Of a stretch of 64,000 nucleotides of DNA, positions 51,881 to 59,874 are shown piece after piece (position 1 is the first letter of the stretch; each line of letters opens with the position of its first letter). The DNA is from Variovorax paradoxus (lineage in GTDB: Bacteria > Pseudomonadota > Gammaproteobacteria > Burkholderiales > Burkholderiaceae_C). The notes under the pieces were generated by a model, which was not told where the DNA came from, made no database searches, and was given only the letters and a program-made list of their open reading frames with translations. Both the position numbers and the translations under genes were made by a program. Location: NCBI RefSeq assembly GCF_030811855.1, contig NZ_JAUSRN010000007.1:1-64000 (forward strand), in the 5' to 3' direction.

Positions 51881-53572
51881 ATGACAACTACCACCACAGG
51901 CAACGGCGCCGAAATCGGGCGCCTGCTGAAACCCTTTCTTCCGTGGATCGTGCTGTCCGCGGTCACGGGCGTCGGCGCCGGTGCCGCCACGGTCGCGCTG
52001 CTCGGCACCATCAACCGGGTGCTCAACCAGCCAGGTGGACTGGCGGGCGGCCTGTTGCTGACCTTCATCGGCCTGTGCGGCGTGGCGCTGTTCGGGCGCA
52101 TGGCGTCGGACGTGTCGACCAACTTCGTCGGGCAGCGCCTGGTGGCCCAGGTGCGCAAGAGCCTGGCGCAGAAGATTCTCTCGGCGCCCATCGATGCGCT
52201 GGAGCGCTACCGCACGCACCGCCTCATGCCAGTGCTGTCGCAGGACGTGGACATGATCAGCGACGTAGCCTTTGCACTGTCCGGAACGCTGATTGCGCTG
52301 GCCGTGGCGCTGGGCTGCCTGAGCTATCTCGCGTTTCTTTCACTGCCATTGTTCGGCCTGATGCTGGTGGCGCTGGTGATCGGCATCACCGTGCAGCTCA
52401 TGGCGCAGATCCGCGGCGAGGCCGGGTTCTGGAAGGCGCGCGAACAGGAAGACCAGTTGCACAAAGCCTACCGCGCCATCAGCGAAGGCGCGAAGGAGCT
52501 GCGCATGCACCGCACCCGCCGCACGCGCATGTTCGCGGGGCAGATCGAACGCATCGTCGATACCATCCGCGTGGTCAACGGGCGTGCGATCAACACCTAT
52601 GTGATTGCGACCGCTTTCGGCTCGGCACTGTTCTTTCTGCTGATCGCGCTGATCCTGGGCTGGGCGGCGTTCCGCACGACCGAGCCCGCGGTGGTCAGCG
52701 GCTTCGTGCTGGTGCTACTGTTCCTGAAAGGCCCGTTGGACCAGATCGCGCTCACCTTGCCCGGCGTGGGCCGCGCCAAGGTCGCCTTCGAGCGCATCGG
52801 CGACCTGTCGGCACGCTTTGCAACGCCGGAGCCGCACCTGCACCTGGAGCGCGCGTCCAACGGCGTGATCCTCAAGAACGAAATCGGCATGCGCGGCGTG
52901 CGCTACGCCTTCGATGCGCCCGAGGGCGGCGAGGCCTTCACGCTGGGCCCGATCGACCTGAAGCTGCGCCGCGGCGAGATGGTGTTCGTGGTGGGCGACA
53001 ACGGCTCCGGCAAGACCACGCTGATCAAGCTGCTGCTGGGCCTCTATGCGCCGCAGGCGGGCGAGGTGCTGATCGACGGTTCGGTCGTGAAGCCCGAGGG
53101 CCGCGACGACTACCGCCAGCTCTTCACCACGGTGTTCTCGGACTTCTACTTGTTCGAAGATCTGGTGGCGGGCGAAGAGAGGGAGGGCGGTGCCGGCATG
53201 GAGGTGCTGCCCCAAAAGGCCCTGCCTTACCTCGAACGGCTGGAGATCGCCCACAAGGTGAGCCTGAAGAACGGCGCGTTCAGCACCACCGACCTCTCGA
53301 CTGGCCAGCGCAAGCGGCTGGCGCTGGTGCACGCGTACCTCGAAGGCCGGCCCGTGCTGGTGTTCGACGAGTGGGCCGCCGACCAGGACCCGACGTTCCG
53401 CCACCTCTTCTACACCGAGCTCTTGCCCGAACTGCGCGCCAAGGGCCACCTGCTGGTGGTGATCTCGCACGACGACCGCTACTTTCACCTGGCCGATCGC
53501 GTCATCACGATGCATGCGGGCAAGATCGCGGAAGACAGGGTGCGCGATTCGCGGGAAAGCCTCGCCGCGTGA
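51881..53572 (+). CDS. PvdE/SyrD-type ABC exporter (fused permease-ATPase)
   Basis: A 563-residue half-transporter. The N-terminal 330 residues carry six membrane segments (LPWIVLSAVTGVGAG, LLTFIGLCGVAL, ALSGTLIALAVALG, LPLFGLMLVALVIGI, FGSALFFLLIALILG and VVSGFVLVLLFL). The ATPase part has Walker A GDNGSGKTT, signature LSTGQRKRLAL, Walker B VLVFDEWAADQDP and switch His (VISHDD). The cyclic-peptide transporter subfamily includes PvdE, which moves pyoverdine precursors to the periplasm. It is therefore the likely exporter of this lipopeptide. ATG 51881 is preceded by GGAAAGAG; the frame is open from 51833. Confidence 0.93.
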   Translation: MTTTTTGNGAEIGRLLKPFLPWIVLSAVTGVGAGAATVALLGTINRVLNQPGGLAGGLLLTFIGLCGVALFGRMASDVSTNFVGQRLVAQVRKSLAQKILSAPIDALERYRTHRLMPVLSQDVDMISDVAFALSGTLIALAVALGCLSYLAFLSLPLFGLMLVALVIGITVQLMAQIRGEAGFWKAREQEDQLHKAYRAISEGAKELRMHRTRRTRMFAGQIERIVDTIRVVNGRAINTYVIATAFGSALFFLLIALILGWAAFRTTEPAVVSGFVLVLLFLKGPLDQIALTLPGVGRAKVAFERIGDLSARFATPEPHLHLERASNGVILKNEIGMRGVRYAFDAPEGGEAFTLGPIDLKLRRGEMVFVVGDNGSGKTTLIKLLLGLYAPQAGEVLIDGSVVKPEGRDDYRQLFTTVFSDFYLFEDLVAGEEREGGAGMEVLPQKALPYLERLEIAHKVSLKNGAFSTTDLSTGQRKRLALVHAYLEGRPVLVFDEWAADQDPTFRHLFYTELLPELRAKGHLLVVISHDDRYFHLADRVITMHAGKIAEDRVRDSRESLAA

Positions 53573-53581
53573 AGGAGGGCA

Positions 53582-53830
53582 ATGAAAGACAAGACCCGCA
53601 AGAGCCGCCCGCCCGATCGCCCTGCCTTCAACATTGCGTGGACGCTCTTCTGCACGCTGCATGACGAGCCCTCGCCGGAGCGCGCGGAGCAACTCGTGCG
53701 CTGGCTTGGCGTCGATCCCGGGAACATCTGCGCGCTGGACGACGTGCTGACCCTCTGGGCGCTGACCGGCGCCGCGCTGATGAAGCCCGCGCTGGAGGAG
53801 GCGCGGCATGAAGAGAAGCGCCTGCAGTGA
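53582..53830 (+). CDS. Small DUF4880-like protein downstream of the ABC exporter
   Basis: An 82-residue soluble protein starting 9 bp after the exporter stop, with GAAGGAGGG as ribosome-binding site. Its pattern (FNIAWTLFCTL, PERAEQLVRWLGVDPGN, ALDDVLTLWALTGAAL) recalls the FecR N-terminal DUF4880 segment, although more divergent than the two others in this island. No membrane helix or periplasmic domain follows. A role as a small sigma-binding protein is possible but weakly supported. Confidence 0.6.
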   Translation: MKDKTRKSRPPDRPAFNIAWTLFCTLHDEPSPERAEQLVRWLGVDPGNICALDDVLTLWALTGAALMKPALEEARHEEKRLQ

Positions 53831-53842
53831 AGGGTTGCCGTG

Positions 53843-54076
53843 TTACTTGTGCAGGTCGCGCAACTCGGCCGCGATGCCGCCAAGGGCATCCCAGCGCCGC
53901 CGTGCTTCCAGGGCGGCGGCCGCATGTTCGGCCGACCTGCTGCGCCACCGGGCCAACGCCAGGCGCGCGGCAAGCGCGGCTTCATGCGGTGCGCTTTCGC
54001 TTTCGACGATGAGCGCAAGCGCGCGTTCGATGAGTTTTTCGTCCGGCGCGCCAGGCACGATGAGGCGCTCAGGCAA
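53843..54076 (-). CDS. Mini FecR-N (DUF4880-like) protein, sigma-adjacent
   Basis: A 77-residue protein whose start overlaps the ECF sigma stop by 8 bp, so the two are translationally coupled. LIERALALIVE, a helical middle and RSAEHAAAALEARRRWDALGG match the DUF4880 region of FecR. As in the 16237 gene, the membrane helix and FecR domain are missing. It may modulate the sigma factor from the cytoplasm (inference). It converges with the gene at 53582-53830, 12 bp away. Confidence 0.7.
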   Translation of the reverse strand: MPERLIVPGAPDEKLIERALALIVESESAPHEAALAARLALARWRSRSAEHAAAALEARRRWDALGGIAAELRDLHK

Positions 54077-54686
54077 AGTCTTCGGCCAGCTTTGCGTCGA
54101 AGCCCGTGCGGTTGGAAACCGTCGTCTGTTCGATCAGTTCCGAGCGAAGCCGGGCGAACACGCGCGAGCAGTCGATGGCCGCGCGCAGCAAATGCTTGGC
54201 CACCGCCATCTCGGTGATGTTCAGTTGCTGGGCGATCTCGGCGCGCGTGTGGCCGTAGGCGCGAAACAGCAGGAACACTTCGCGCCGGCGGGGCGGCAGC
54301 GTCTCCAGCGTCTCGACCACGCGCGCCAGCACCTGCTGCTGCGACGCGATGAATTCACAGGACGGCACCGTCTGTCGCGAGCCGACGCTGAAATGGGTGC
54401 TGACCCAGTCCTGCGCTACCTTGCGCCGGCGCGCGTCGTCCACGCAAAGATTGCGCGCCACGCGAAACAGCAGGGCGCGCGGCGACTCGATGCCGCCAGC
54501 GCCTGCCGTGCCGTTCGACGCCGAGTCGATGCGGATGTCGCTGTTCAACTTGAGCGCGTGCGCATACACCCGCTCGAAGCTCGACTGCGCGATGTCCGCC
54601 GCGTAGTGGGGGTCCCGCAGGTCGCGCGTCAGCTGGCGGCGCAAGTCCGCATAGTGAGCCACAAGTTCCTGGACGAGGTCGCGCAT
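54069..54686 (-). CDS. FecI-like ECF sigma factor
   Basis: A 205-residue sigma-70 family protein. Region 2 lies at about 15-100 (LRRQLTRDLRDPHYAADIAQSSF, then LLFRVARNLCVDDARRR) and region 4 at about 130-190 (LETLPPRRREVFLLFRAYGHTRAEIAQQLN). ATG 54686 is preferred because AAGG lies 7 bp upstream; the frame is open to TTG 54704. A Fur-box-like palindrome lies 83 bp upstream. The Fur-like site and mini-FecR partner argue for an iron-starvation role, perhaps for receptor or export genes, but no FecA-type transducer is next to it. Confidence 0.88.
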   Translation of the reverse strand: MRDLVQELVAHYADLRRQLTRDLRDPHYAADIAQSSFERVYAHALKLNSDIRIDSASNGTAGAGGIESPRALLFRVARNLCVDDARRRKVAQDWVSTHFSVGSRQTVPSCEFIASQQQVLARVVETLETLPPRRREVFLLFRAYGHTRAEIAQQLNITEMAVAKHLLRAAIDCSRVFARLRSELIEQTTVSNRTGFDAKLAEDFA

Positions 54687-54768
54687 CCGATCGCCTTCTT
54701 GCAAGCTTTCGCAGTGGTGGTTCCCGGGCCGGTCACCGGCGCAATCTGCGGGGTGACTCGGTACTTTG

Positions 54769-54787
54769 AATAAGAATTATTCTTATT
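54769..54787 (-). promoter_or_regulatory. Fur-box-like palindrome upstream of the FecI-like gene
   Basis: AATAAGAATTATTCTTATT is an almost perfect inverted repeat (AATAAGAAT/ATTCTTATT), matching the 19-bp Fur consensus at 12 positions. It is the most AT-rich site in a GC-rich surrounding. Fur binding here would couple the second sigma gene to iron status. The rest of the 250-bp gap (54687-54936) shows no other clear element. Confidence 0.7.
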
Positions 54788-54936
54788 GAAGTGTAACCTT
54801 AACCGCTGCTGAACGAGGCGGGAAAGGATGCGGGAACCGCCAGCGCGTGCCCTGAAAAAGACACTCGCCCAGAAAATGAGTAGTTCTGTTTTCGGCTGAG
54901 CGGCGGAGCCTCCAGCCGGAGAAGTTAGGCCGGAAA

Positions 54937-55641
54937 TCAGCCCCGCTTGGGGATGCCCAGGCCGCGCGCGACGGCGGGCCGCGCCACGAAGGCTTCGAGC
55001 GTGCGCGCCACGTTCTTGAAGTCGCTGAAGCCCACCAGGTCACCCGCTTCGTAGAAGCCGATCAGGTTGCGCACCCACGGGAAGATGGCGATGTCCGCGA
55101 TGGTGTAGCTGTCGCCCATCACCCAGTCGCGTCCATTGAGCCGCTTGTCGAGCACGCCGAGCAGCCGCTTCGCTTCGGCGACGTAGCGATCGCGCGGACG
55201 CTTGTCTTCATAGTCCTTGCCGGCAAACTTGTTGAAGAAGCCGAGCTGGCCGAACATCGGGCCGATGCCACCCATCTGGAACATCAGCCACTGGATGGTT
55301 TCGTAGCGGCCCGCGGCATCCTGCGGAATGAACCGGCCGGTCTTGTCGGCCAGGTAGAGAAGAATGGCGCCCGACTCGAACAGCGCGAGCGGCTTGCCGC
55401 CGGGCCCATCGGGATCGAGGATGGCGGGGATCTTGTTGTTCGGGCTGAGCGACAGAAACTCCGGCGACATCTGGTCGTGGGTTTCGAAGCTCACCAGGTG
55501 CGGCTCATAGGGCAGGCCGGTTTCTTCCAGCATGATCGACACCTTCACCCCATTGGGCGTGGGCAGCGAATACAGCTGCAGCCGATCAGGGTGGAGTGCG
55601 GGCCATTTCTGGGTGATGGGAAAGCGGGAAAGGTCGGTCAT
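54937..55641 (-). CDS. Glutathione S-transferase family protein (YfcG/YghU-like)
   Basis: A 234-residue GST. The N-terminal thioredoxin-fold domain has LYSLPTPNGVKVSIMLEETGLPY, NNKIPAILDPDG (cis-Pro) and FESGAILLYLA (glutathione-binding Glu-Ser). The C-terminal helical domain has YTIADIAIFPWVRN. The TPNG form is typical of YfcG/YghU enzymes with disulfide-reductase activity toward glutathione. It stands alone and is not obviously tied to the siderophore island. Confidence 0.93.
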   Translation of the reverse strand: MTDLSRFPITQKWPALHPDRLQLYSLPTPNGVKVSIMLEETGLPYEPHLVSFETHDQMSPEFLSLSPNNKIPAILDPDGPGGKPLALFESGAILLYLADKTGRFIPQDAAGRYETIQWLMFQMGGIGPMFGQLGFFNKFAGKDYEDKRPRDRYVAEAKRLLGVLDKRLNGRDWVMGDSYTIADIAIFPWVRNLIGFYEAGDLVGFSDFKNVARTLEAFVARPAVARGLGIPKRG

Positions 55642-55690
55642 GGGCGGTTCATGAAAAGCGGAGTTGGGACGCCGCGCCCGCCGGTTTTTT

Positions 55691-56578
55691 TCAGATGCCC
55701 AGCCAGGTCATCAGGGCTGTCTCGGCTTCGGGGGAGGGTGCGACAAAGCCAGTGTAGGTCGATGTGGCGAGCGCGCGCTTGCCGGCATCGCTTTGTGCCA
55801 GCCCCAGCAGGGCTTCGCGCGCGGCGCTTGCGGTGGCGGCGTCGAGCTTGCGCGATGCCAGCCATTGCTTGATGGGAACCGGGCGCGACTCCGCGCACAC
55901 GTTGCCGCCGCCATCTTTCCAGGTCTTGACCACGCCCGATGCCGCGGTGGCACCGTAGGCCGCGAAGCCGTTCTGCACATAAAACGGAACCGCGTCCTGG
56001 TAGCGCGTGTTGGTGAGCTTGAGCGCGGCGGGCTGCAGGCCGTGCTCGCGCAGCATGGCGCGCGTGATCACGGAGGTGATCGAGTCGGCGTCGGGCATCA
56101 CCAGGCCCTTGCCCGCAATGCCCTTCCAATCGGCGATGGGCTGCGGCTCCTTGCACAGCAGCGACACCTTGTACGCGGTGAAGCCGCTGGTCCAGGCCAG
56201 TGCTTGGTAGCGGCCGCTCTTGACCGCTTCGAGCGCCACGTGGGCCGGGTGGATAAACGCGATATCGACCTGCTGTTCCTTCAGGGCTTCACGTGCACCG
56301 TTGTAAGAAATGAACACCTTGATGGTCACGGGCTGCTTCAGTGCCTTGCTCAGCACCTCGGCAATGGGCTCGAAGCGCGGCGCGATCTGGCTTTCGGTGA
56401 CCTGGTAGCTCACGCCTTCCGTCACGCCGATGACCAGTGCGTGCGCCGGTGCGGCCGCGGCCAGCAGCAGCGCCGCTGCCGAGACTGCAAGGCCAGGCGA
56501 GCCCGGCTTGCGGGTGCGGCGCGCAATGGCGGCGCATCCATCGAATTTGTCGGAGAGGGGTGGGGCGGGGATGTACAT
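55691..56578 (-). CDS. PhnD-like periplasmic substrate-binding protein
   Basis: A 295-residue periplasmic binding protein of the phosphate/phosphonate (PhnD) type. A signal peptide (AVSAAALLLAAAAPAHA) is followed by VIGVTEGVSYQVTESQIAPRF, the family block DIAFIHPAHVALEAV and a second lobe ending TALMTWLGI. No permease or ATPase gene is adjacent, so it may be an orphan or act as a sensor partner. The start is uncertain: ATG 56578 is used, ATG 56599 and 56626 are in frame, and none has a good ribosome-binding site. Confidence 0.8.
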   Translation of the reverse strand: MYIPAPPLSDKFDGCAAIARRTRKPGSPGLAVSAAALLLAAAAPAHALVIGVTEGVSYQVTESQIAPRFEPIAEVLSKALKQPVTIKVFISYNGAREALKEQQVDIAFIHPAHVALEAVKSGRYQALAWTSGFTAYKVSLLCKEPQPIADWKGIAGKGLVMPDADSITSVITRAMLREHGLQPAALKLTNTRYQDAVPFYVQNGFAAYGATAASGVVKTWKDGGGNVCAESRPVPIKQWLASRKLDAATASAAREALLGLAQSDAGKRALATSTYTGFVAPSPEAETALMTWLGI

Positions 56579-56676
56579 CGAAAGATCATAGGGGGCCATG
56601 GCGCGGCCGCCGATGATCGCAAGCACCTATGCGCACTGCTCCCCGCGCATGGCAGGGCCGCCGCGCCGCCAGAGAT

Positions 56677-57516
56677 TCAGAACCTTGCCTTGACGAAGGC
56701 CGACGGCCCGTTCAGCTTGACCTTGACGCGGGTTTCCGCCGTGCTGGTTTCACGCGCCATGTCGATATGAGTGGCGCCATAGGCCAGCACCAGGCCGACG
56801 TTCTTTACCGGGAACCACTCCACGCCGGCAGAGGCGTTGTAGATGCTGCCGTGAAAGCGGCCGCCGCCCTTGCGAACACCAGAGAAGTCGGCGAAAAGAC
56901 GCAGGTCGGGACTGATGGCATGCCGCACGCCGACCTCGAGCAATGGCGCAACGGCGTTGTCGCTCGAGTCCTCGTTCAATGTGCGGATGCGTCCGTTCAC
57001 CGCGACATTGGCGTTGGTGCCGACGTCGATGCTGTAGTAGGCGGCGCCCGCACCCAGGCCGAACACCGTGTTGCCAGAGCCGAGCCACCACTTGTACGAG
57101 AGCTTCGCGAAGTCGAGCTTCACGTTGAGGTTGGCGTTGCCCACCGCGCTGACGGTGCCGAAGCCGCCGAAGGATTCGTTGCCTCCGGCCTGACCGAAGT
57201 AGTCGCGCTTGTAGCGGTAGTAGTCGAACGAGAGGCCGTGGCTGTCGCCGATGAGCAGGTCGGCCGTGACGCGCGGCATGGTCACGCGGCCGGGCTCGAG
57301 GTCGCGTGTGCGCAGCGCACCGTACGGCGAGCTGACTGTCGCATTGAATTTGGGATCGGCGCTGTAGGCTCCCACCGAAAAGCTGAAACGATCGAGCGCG
57401 GGCGACGGTTCGGCGAAGGCCAATGCGGGCGCAATGCAAAACCCGACACCGGCCAGTGCGCCCAGCTTCGTCAACCGTGCGGGGTTGGCGAGCGGACGGG
57501 AGCGGAGCAACAGCAT
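56677..57516 (-). CDS. Outer-membrane beta-barrel protein, function unknown
   Basis: A 279-residue protein with AAGGA just upstream of ATG 57516 and a signal peptide ending ALAFA. The mature part alternates polar and hydrophobic residues in about eight to ten strands (FSFSVGAYSAD, LSFDYYRYKRDYFG, FGLGAGAAYYSIDVG, LLEVGVRHAISPDLRLFADF), each broken by short turns. It ends with Phe (SAFVKARF), the signal for outer-membrane assembly. No named family was recognised with certainty; OmpW/OmpA-like small barrels are the nearest by appearance. Confidence 0.8.
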   Translation of the reverse strand: MLLLRSRPLANPARLTKLGALAGVGFCIAPALAFAEPSPALDRFSFSVGAYSADPKFNATVSSPYGALRTRDLEPGRVTMPRVTADLLIGDSHGLSFDYYRYKRDYFGQAGGNESFGGFGTVSAVGNANLNVKLDFAKLSYKWWLGSGNTVFGLGAGAAYYSIDVGTNANVAVNGRIRTLNEDSSDNAVAPLLEVGVRHAISPDLRLFADFSGVRKGGGRFHGSIYNASAGVEWFPVKNVGLVLAYGATHIDMARETSTAETRVKVKLNGPSAFVKARF

Positions 57517-57737
57517 GAGGAGGTCCTTACGAGAGAAGAGAAGAGGACAAAAAAGCCTCGGGCTCGACACGCAATTTTTATGCGCGCAGAGCGCCAGGCG
57601 GCGGCTCCCTTTTTGATGACCGACAAGTTATAGCGCAGCTTTAAAACGTCCATGCGTCGATTTGCCGCTTCGCGTGTAAGACGATGTTGAAGCATGCATT
57701 GGCAAGCCTGAAAAAGTATTCAAGCTAAGCTTTGAAC

Positions 57738-58391
57738 ATGCGCAAACATCTTTCCGCGACCACTGGTCCGCAGCGTCTTCTCTATGCCGGCGTGGCGGGT
57801 GTCGCCGTCGCGGCCATCGCTTGGCCGCTTGACGTCATGGCACGCGGACTTGCGGGCTGGTGCACCAACTGCGTGGTGTTCCTCGTGCTCACATGGTGGC
57901 TGGCCAATACTTTCGATGCACAGCAGACCCGCAAGCGCGCGCAATCGCTCGATCAACCCAATGTGGTGATATTGGTATCGATGCTGGTGGTCATTGGTGC
58001 GAGCGTCGTGGCCATCGCGATGCTGCTTCAGCAGGTCAAGCTGATGAGCGGGCCGGTGCGCGCAGGGCATATCGCGCTTGGGCTGGTGGCGCTGGTGGGC
58101 TCATGGCTCATGATGCACACGATCTATGCCTTTCACTACGCGCACCGCTACTACATCGACCAGCGCGACGGCTCGCCCGATGGCGGGCTTGATTTTCCGG
58201 GCAAGCAGGAGCCGGACTATTTCGACTTTCTCTACTACGCCTACGTGGTCGGCATGACCACGCAGGTGTCCGACGTGCAGGCCACATCGCGGGAGATGCG
58301 CCGCATCACGCTGGTGCACAGCGTGCTGGCCTTCGCCTTCAACATGCTGGTGCTGGCGCTGTCCGTCAACGTGGTCGCGGGGGCGATGTAG
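57738..58391 (+). CDS. DUF1345 family integral membrane protein
   Basis: A 217-residue protein with five to six membrane helices and the DUF1345 signature EPDYFDFLYYAYVVGMTTQVSDV, followed by VHSVLAFAFNMLVLALSVN. The function of the family is unknown. ATG 57738 is used; an in-frame TTG lies 6 bp earlier. Its 3' end overlaps the convergent EamA transporter gene by 26 bp. Confidence 0.9.
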   Translation: MRKHLSATTGPQRLLYAGVAGVAVAAIAWPLDVMARGLAGWCTNCVVFLVLTWWLANTFDAQQTRKRAQSLDQPNVVILVSMLVVIGASVVAIAMLLQQVKLMSGPVRAGHIALGLVALVGSWLMMHTIYAFHYAHRYYIDQRDGSPDGGLDFPGKQEPDYFDFLYYAYVVGMTTQVSDVQATSREMRRITLVHSVLAFAFNMLVLALSVNVVAGAM

Positions 58392-59337
58392 CGGCCGGCG
58401 AGCCCGCGCCCGGCCACAGCTTCACGAGGCCGGTGGAGAGCGCCACGCCGCAGACGATGACGGCTGCGCAGATCAGCATCCATTGCGTGATGTTCTCGCC
58501 GAGAAACACCGCGCCGTAGAACACCGCGAACACCGGCACCAGGAAAGTCACCGTGAGCGCGCGCGCCGGACCCGCATTGGCGATGAGCCGGAAGAACAGG
58601 ATGTACGCGAGGCCGGTGCACGCCACGCCCAGCGCAAGCAATGCCAGCCATGCGCGCAGGCTCGGCATCTGGGTGGGCCAGAACCACAGTGCGGGCAGCG
58701 CGAGGAACAGCGTGGCGCCGATCTGGCTGCCGGTGGCGGTGGCCAACGCAGGCACGCCGCCCAGGTAGCGTCTCGTGGCGCTGGCCGCCACGCCGTAGCT
58801 CGCGCAGGCGCCCAGGCAGGCGAGCACGGCCCACAGCGCGGCGTTGCCGCCGGCATCGGCGTGCAGGCCCGCGCTGCGGCTTGCCAGCATGGCCACGCCC
58901 GCAAAGCCAATGATGAGGCCGACGATGCGCGAGCCGTCCGGCCGGTCGCGAAACCAGGCCCATGCCACCAGCGCGCCGAACATCGGCACCGTGGCGTTGA
59001 GTACCGCCGCCAGCCCGCTGTTGATGGTCAAGAGCGCAAAGCAGAAGAGCGCGAACGGTATGCCGGAATTGAGCACGCCGATCGCCATTGATGCTTTCCA
59101 GTGCTGCCCCAGCGCCGCGCCGTGGCCGCGCAGAAACAAGAGCGGCAGCAGGAAGAGCGTGGCCACCGCAACGCGCACCGCGGCCGCCGGCAGGGCACCG
59201 AACTCGGCTGCGCCGATGCGCATGAAGAGAAAGGACGCGCCCCAGAGCGCGCCTAGCAGTACGAGGTCGAGGAGCCACGCCTTGGGCTTGGTGGAAGGCG
59301 TGGTGGCAGGAGTGTTGTCTTTTGTTGTCGTGCTCAT
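58366..59337 (-). CDS. EamA/DMT-family transporter
   Basis: A 323-residue inner-membrane protein with ten membrane helices in two EamA repeats (first: LLGALWGASFLFMRIGA to FAGVAMLASRS; second: ALWAVLACLGACASYG to ICAAVIVCGVAL). Proteins of this family export amino acids and related metabolites; the substrate cannot be read from the sequence. The start is 37 bp downstream of the Ogt stop on the same strand, so it may share a transcript with the repair genes. Confidence 0.92.
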   Translation of the reverse strand: MSTTTKDNTPATTPSTKPKAWLLDLVLLGALWGASFLFMRIGAAEFGALPAAAVRVAVATLFLLPLLFLRGHGAALGQHWKASMAIGVLNSGIPFALFCFALLTINSGLAAVLNATVPMFGALVAWAWFRDRPDGSRIVGLIIGFAGVAMLASRSAGLHADAGGNAALWAVLACLGACASYGVAASATRRYLGGVPALATATGSQIGATLFLALPALWFWPTQMPSLRAWLALLALGVACTGLAYILFFRLIANAGPARALTVTFLVPVFAVFYGAVFLGENITQWMLICAAVIVCGVALSTGLVKLWPGAGSPAATSPPRPR

Positions 59338-59373
59338 ACGTTCTCGATGGTGCGCGTCGCCTTGGAAGCGGCT

Positions 59374-59868
59374 CTACTTCGATTCCAGCTCCAGGAGCGC
59401 GGTCTTGCGATGAAGCCCCCCAGCGTAACCGGTCAGCGATCCGTCGGCACCCAGCACGCGGTGGCAGGGCACGATCACGCTGATCGGGTTGCGCCCCACG
59501 GCCGCGCCCACCGCGCGCACTGCGGCCGGGTTGCCCACGTTGGCGCTCAGCGCACCATAGGTCATGGTCTTGCCCGCGGGGATGGCGAGCAGCGCCTGCC
59601 ACACGCTCTGCTGGAACGCGGTGCCGTGCGAGAGATCGAGCTTCACGTCGAAGGTGTCGCGCTTTCCGGCGAAATAGTCGCGCAGCTGCGCGCCGGCCTC
59701 GACCAGTGCGGGATGATCGTCCCGGGTCTGCCAGCCGGTGGTGTCGGGCCAGTGGCGTTGCTGGTCGAACCAGACGCCCGCCAGGCCTTCGTCGGTGGCC
59801 GCCATCGTGATGCCGCCCAGCGGCGTTTCGATGTGCGATGTGTAGATGGCTTTGCTCTTGAACTTCAT
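59374..59868 (-). CDS. Methylated-DNA-[protein]-cysteine S-methyltransferase (Ogt/AdaB type)
   Basis: A 164-residue suicide repair protein that takes the methyl group from O6-methylguanine onto the Cys of the VIVPCHRV motif (near residue 134). The preceding TMTYGALSANVGNPAAVRAVG supplies the DNA-recognition helix, and the C-terminal GYAGGLHRKTALLELE completes the family pattern. It starts 6 bp after the stop of the Ada/AlkA fusion and is surely co-transcribed. It supplies the methyltransferase activity missing from that protein. Confidence 0.95.
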   Translation of the reverse strand: MKFKSKAIYTSHIETPLGGITMAATDEGLAGVWFDQQRHWPDTTGWQTRDDHPALVEAGAQLRDYFAGKRDTFDVKLDLSHGTAFQQSVWQALLAIPAGKTMTYGALSANVGNPAAVRAVGAAVGRNPISVIVPCHRVLGADGSLTGYAGGLHRKTALLELESK

Positions 59869-59874
59869 GACATT